Source: Gracilaria domingensis
Taxonomy: Eukaryota; Rhodophyta; Florideophyceae; Gracilariales; Gracilariaceae
Direction of reading: 5' to 3'
Length of the DNA stretch: 35,246 nucleotides
Assembly: GCA_022539475.1 (NCBI GenBank)
Contig: VCMS01000422.1
Coordinates: 1-35,246 of the forward strand
Each line of letters starts with the position of its first letter. The first letter of the stretch is position 1. Below the pieces are notes generated by a model that worked only from the letters and a program-made list of their open reading frames with translations, searched no databases and had not been told where the DNA came from. Positions 30,761 through 35,246 of the stretch are shown here, piece after piece. Made by a program: the position numbers and the translations under genes.

Positions 30761-32080
30761 CACACATCCCGGGCATACATAACGACAACCTTCTGAGCCT
30801 GCGTAAGGAAGTCACGATAACAACGGACAAGTAACATCGCAACTTTCCAAAGTTGATACAAAGAAGAGCTCAGACATGTTCAACAACAAACACCCAGGAA
30901 GTGGCATAAACGAATCTCTCACACACAGTCTCAGGCAGGAAACACTCCACCTCCTGAACTGTAGCGAGCATAACAACAACGAACTGCAAGCGATCGGGTG
31001 CATAAGGAACTAAGATTCCTGGTACCCTAGGGAGTCGGACCCCTGACCCCCGGAGACCCTCCGGGTAGGAAACGACTTTCTTCTGTCTACCTCCTCCTGC
31101 GTTCCAGGAGAAGGCGCGTCGCTCTCTACGAGACGTCCAGAGGATGGTTAGTGACCAAAGATATGCCTTCACCAAGTTAAACCCTCTCTGGTCTCTTGCA
31201 AGAACTTGCGCGACCCTGATACTGCAGGTACTATGACAAACCGAGGTACGCTTCCAGCAAGCAAACAATCAAGTTCACAAGCGGCCTGATCCTGAAAAGG
31301 AGGTCAGCCTACGACACGTCGCCTCCCCGCACCACCGCAGCATTACGGATCAAAAGCTCGTTTCAGTTTGTCTTCCCAACAGATCAAGAACCCAACACAC
31401 AGTCAGGTCATACACAAAAAAGGTGAACCACCCCTGTTCGATGCAGTACGTCACGGCACCCCGTCAACTTCAGCACTCGCGGTACTACCAGGTCTTCCGA
31501 CCGACACCGTTATCTGCCCCGAAGGACCGATGGGAGCCCGCTCGACAGCGCTTCCGCATTGGTTCAAGCCGCAAGACTAACGTCCCCGATTGCTCGGATC
31601 AACCGCTCGTCGCACCGAAACTCAAGTGATCACCACAAATGCCGAGCACACAGGCAGTTCCCGGACTTCAACGAAAAAACGAATGCTGAGCACAACACAC
31701 AAGTGTACAGACTTCAACGACAACGGTACTCAACCCCTCGGATCAGAACCCGCAAACACGACACGGGGATCACAACAACGAAAACAGAGGCGAGAAACCA
31801 ACAACAGCGGATAGCGATCGACGAAAACGAAAATGAACGAGAAACCAAGCAGAATCACGAAAGTAGAACAACGTCGAACCACTACCACCACAACGCCCTC
31901 AGGGAGGAACGCAAACCAAAAGGGAAATACAACACCACCAAACCAGTCAACGAAAAGAAACACGACGGCAAACAACCATCGAAAACATCAACAACGGCGT
32001 TCAACAACACGGTCGGCGGTGAGGGAGAGCGGCGGAAAGGGAAACCTCAAGACGAACGACAAACGGCAGAGGTCAGCAGG
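30761..32080 (-). mobile_element. Element E: D-type leader and start of hairpin array
   Basis: Reverse complement of D1 from the leader start to about 25434. The first hairpins are at about 30765-30962, the structured module at about 31010-31185, then leader to the PBS. The rest of the element is replaced by D2. ORFs on either strand (up to 180 codons at 31559-32101) are leader sequence, low complexity, without domains. Confidence 0.82.
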
Positions 32081-32095
32081 GCTGGGCCCATAACC
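32081..32095 (-). other. Primer-binding site of element E
   Basis: Minus-strand GGTTATGGGCCCAGC adjoining the LTR end. Confidence 0.87.
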
Positions 32096-32876
32096 TGTTA
32101 GAGGTTATAGCTGGGATCGGAAAGTTGACATGAGGAAGGATGGGGGGATGCAAGGGAAGTTCGCCAGCTCTAGCTCGGAATTTACTTGGAGGTGCTCGAG
32201 TCACCGCTTATATAGAACTACTTTGCGCAACCATCGCACAACTCTAACTCCAAGCAATACCTTAACCTCTAGCTAGAGACACTCAATACTACCAATCATC
32301 TTCTAACATGACATGGTAACACTCCCACACTATCATGGCAGCTTACAACAACAAAGCACAACAGTGCACAACAGTGCACAACAAGTTACGTGCCTACACA
32401 TAACCATGACCATGCACAGATTCACATAGTGCCAACACACTGTAATCTCTACACGACACCATAACAGTTACGTACGAGCTCACCAACAGCAACTCACCAC
32501 AAACTCACTTCAAGTCCTACGTCACTAACAACACCACACTGTAATCCTCTTGACACCGCATCAACTCTTCACCATAGTGCCCAAGTTACACCAAGCTGTC
32601 CTACATGTCCCCGTACATACGTGTGTACCCTGTGCATCATGTACAGTATGCCCAGTGTACTAGCTACACACGTGTACCCCGGAAACAACCCATTAGCGCC
32701 ACAACACTTGTACGAACCACAATGCATATGACCATTTGCAGTAGCCAATCAGAAGCCCATTTCACGTTCACTTTGCGCAGAGGCGCATATGCGCTTTTCC
32801 AACGGCACCCTCCAAAACAACCCATGCTCCCCAGCACTTTTGGTTTTCAGTGACAGCACAGGGTCAACATCCAACA
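32096..32876 (-). mobile_element. Chimeric 5' LTR of E: B-type U3, D-type U5
   Basis: 781 bp. The outer U3, palindrome and TATATAAG (minus, 32207-32214) are B-type. The last ~65-90 bp (32096 to about 32160-32190), ending CCGATCCCAGCTATAACCTC then TAACA, are D-type, including the CATGTCAACTTTC block absent from B LTRs. The switch falls just downstream of the TATA box, where R is expected. Confidence 0.85.
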
Positions 32877-33740
32877 CTTCACGTTCACTGGACCCGATAT
32901 ATCAGAGTGTACCAGGTCCAGTACGTGTTCAGCTCGTTCCCCCCCTTGCTTGGGAGCCGGAGCACGGGTTGCTTTGCCCACTACACAAGAGCCGCACACA
33001 TCTAGCTTCTGAGCCACATCCACATTCAGACCTGACACAACACCGTTTCGAGCCATCTGCTTGATGCCTTCCACATTCACATGAGCCATTCGAGCATGCC
33101 AAAGAGACAAGTCTGACACAAGCGCACTGTCCGTGTCCGTGAACTGATCTGCAGCAGTGCAAAGGTAGTACAGGTCTTTGACACGGCGCCCAACGGCAAC
33201 CACTTTTGACCCCTTGTACACACATACCTTTTCTTTGTCAAACACTACCGTGCAGCCCAGATCACAAATCTGTGACACAGACAACAAATGGTACCGTAAG
33301 TTGGGCACGTGTACCACCTGCTTTAGCTTGCACTTACGCTTGGACCCTTCAACTGTCAGATCGAGCTCCACACTTCCGTGACCAACAGACTGCAACTTGG
33401 AATCATTGCCGATACTCACACCCGACGACACCTTTGTCTCGTACGTTTGGAACATTGAGTCATCATAAGTCATGTGCGCAGTAGCTCCAGAGTCAACAAT
33501 CCAGTCACTGTTAGTGGCCTTGTCGGCACCATTCGCAATGAGGCATACAAAGTCAGAATCGCTGCCGCCCGTACCTTGCTCATCGTTGAGCGCGGTATGT
33601 ACACTTGGGTGAGCAGCATCGATCTGATCCTTGTTGGCTCCATCACGTTGCTTTTTGAAACAGTTCTTCTGGATATGACCCTTTATGCCACAATAGTAAC
33701 ACACAACCGACTTCAATGACTTCCTACGAAACTGGCGTGC
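32877..33740 (-). pseudogene. Copia gag-protease-integrase fragment (B family)
   Basis: One continuous frame inside ORF 32847-33926: RQFRRKSLKSVV, CCHC knuckle CYYCGIKGHIQKNC, protease DSGATAHMT, the HHCC region LWHARMAH ... CGSC, and LVHSDISGPVNVK. It has seven G where element B has six (about 32939-32945), so it preserves the frame B has lost. Both ends are cut: at 32877 by the E LTR start and at 33740 by a C LTR start. Residues outside these limits are LTR-derived. Confidence 0.9.
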
Positions 33741-34100
33741 TGTTGATGTTTGGATAGGGTCGAGTGCCTGGCAGTCCTTCAATGTGTCTCCAATTACCTG
33801 GAACACAAAGTTGCAGGAGAGCATGGGCACTTTTGGGTACCCTCGCGCGAAAAGCGCATATGTGCCTCTCCGAAAACCCAACGTGATACTGCAATATGAT
33901 TGGCTACTGCAAATGCGTGTATGCAACGTAGTATGGACAAGTGTGCCTGGCTGTATGGGGCAGGAGTGGCGGATGCTACAAGTGGTGCGCTGTGATTGGC
34001 TGAAGTGTGCTAGTGCTGGCCAGTTATGCAGTAGCTGATAATGTGCGAATACAGGCTGTTCTGCGCGGGTTTTGCTTTATGTGCGATTCTAGGCTAGTAC
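33741..34100 (+). mobile_element. C-family LTR, first 360 bp
   Basis: Starts TGTTGATGTTTGGATAGGG and supplies the true 5' end missing from the two C LTRs further left. It then matches 3288 onward with several substitutions. It is interrupted at 34101 by a B LTR. It carries GCGCATATGTGC where the palindrome is perfect elsewhere. Confidence 0.78.
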
Positions 34101-34886
34101 TGTTGGATGTTGACCCTGTGCTGTCACTGAAAACCAAAAGTGCTGGGGAGCATGGGCTGTTTTGGAGGGTGCCGTTGGAAAAGCGCATATGCGCCTCTGC
34201 GCAAACTCAACGTGAAACGGGCTTCTGATTGGCTACTGCAAATGGTCATATGCATTGTGGTTTGTACAAGTGTTGTGGCGCTAATGGGTTGTTTCCGGGG
34301 TACACGTGTGTAGCTAGTACACTGGGCATACTGTACATGATGCACAGGGTACACACGTATGTACGTGGACATGTAGGACAGCTTCATGTGACTTTGGCAC
34401 TATGGTGAAGAGTAGATGCGCTGTCAAGAGGTTTACACTGTGGTATTGTTGGTGACGTAGGACTTGGAGTGAGTTTGTGGTGACGTGTTAGTTGGTGAGC
34501 TTGTACGTAACTGTTATGGTGGCAGGTACGGATTACAGTGTGTTGGCACTATGTGAATCTGTGCATGGTCATGGTTATGTGTAGGCACGTAACTTGATGT
34601 GCACGGTTGTGCACTGTTGTGCGTTGTTGTGCTTTGTTGTTGTAAGCTGTCATGATAGTGTGGCAGTGTTACTATGTTATGTTAGAAGATGATTGGTAGT
34701 ATTGAGTGTCTCTAGCTGGTGGTTTAGGTAATGCTTGGAGTTGGAGTTGTGCGATGGTGTCGCAAAGTAGTTCTATATAAGCGGTGACTCGAGCGCCTCC
34801 AAGTAAATTCCGAGCCAGAGCTGGCGAACTTCCCTTCATTCCCCCATCCTTTCTTCAACCTTCCCTTTCAGCTTCAACCTCTATCA
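34101..34886 (+). mobile_element. 5' LTR of a B-family element running off the window
   Basis: 786 bp, TGTTGGATG...CTCTATCA, same length and ending as B's 5' LTR. TATATAAG lies near 34774, and a PBS follows. Confidence 0.9.
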
Positions 34887-35246
34887 GGTTATGGGCCCAG
34901 CCCCGCTGACCTCTGCCGTTATCGTTCCCTCTCGCCGCTGATTCTTGCCGCTCTCCCTCACCGCCGTTCATCCGCTTCGCTGTTTTCCCTTTCGTTCCCT
35001 TCTCCGTTGCGTCGGGTGTGTTGACCGTATCGTTGGTCGGTGTTGACTTTCTTCTTTCGGTCGTTCGTTCCTCCCTGAGGGCGTTTTGTTGGTGGTGGTT
35101 CGACGTTGACTTTCTATCGTGATTGTGTTTGGGCGCTCGTTGTTGCCCGTGTTGTCGATCGCTATCCGCTTCGTTTGGTCTCCCTCTGTTATTATTGTTG
35201 GGATCCCCACGTCGTCTTTGTGGGTTGATCGGAGAGGTGAAGGACC
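34887..35246 (+). mobile_element. PBS and leader of the right-edge B-family element
   Basis: PBS GGTTATGGGCCCAGC at 34887-34901, then leader near-identical to the reverse complement of about 18150-18476. No coding sequence is reached; gag would be expected roughly 1 kb past the window end. Confidence 0.87.

Noticed and set aside
31559..32101. 180-codon plus-strand ORF in the E leader
   Set aside because: It is the antisense of the D/B leader, low complexity (Asn/Thr/Arg/Glu-rich), crosses the PBS, and its homologue at 17996-18523 differs in frame and sequence.

Overview
The window is eukaryotic, repeat-only DNA. I find no host gene, rRNA, tRNA gene or CRISPR array. It is a nested cluster of Ty1/copia-class LTR retrotransposons. 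Evidence: copia-order polyprotein fragments (gag CCHC knuckle, DSG protease, integrase, YVDD reverse transcriptase, RNase H), LTRs with TG...CA ends, PBS and polypurine tracts. The host lineage cannot be fixed from the sequence. The primer-binding site matches the anticodon arm of initiator tRNA-Met (the Drosophila copia / yeast Ty5 type), not the tRNA 3' end used by most plant copia elements. TGA appears to work as a stop.

Three related families are present (names are mine). Family B is autonomous, with ~780-bp LTRs starting TGTTGGATG; the nearly complete copy is on the minus strand at 12338-19277. Family C is autonomous, with an LTR starting TGTTGATG and a different gag; only LTR, leader and truncated gag are present, on the plus strand. 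Family D has 993-bp LTRs starting TGTTGGAAG and a ~2.5-kb internal region with no gag or pol. D keeps a B-like R/U5, PBS and leader, and in place of genes it carries an array of about a dozen hairpins. D is probably a non-autonomous derivative mobilised by B.

Layout: 1-1976 indel-riddled copia fragment (-). 1977-2502 D fragment (+). 2503-3287 B LTR (+). 3288-5215 C LTR, leader and gag (+). 5216-9104 decayed B-family element 'A' (-). 9105-12337 second, ~99.7% identical copy of 1977-5215 (period about 7.12 kb). 12338-19277 element B (-). 19278-20014 RT fragment (-). 20015-20910 B LTR plus leader (+). 20911-23104 3' half of D ('D0', -). 23105-27625 complete D1 (+). 27626-30760 D2, sharing the middle LTR (+). 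30761-32876 'E', a D leader with a chimeric B/D LTR (-). 32877-33740 gag-integrase fragment (-). 33741-34100 C LTR fragment (+). 34101-35246 B-family LTR and leader (+), running off the window.

The most interesting signals are: the hairpin array of D, whose stems change sequence but stay paired; a structured leader module shared by B, C and D with covarying hairpins; two chimeric LTRs that record recombination (one in U3 at about 12662-12687, one in R at about 32160-32190); and an abrupt change of sequence quality near 1803 suggesting unpolished long-read sequence at the left edge.
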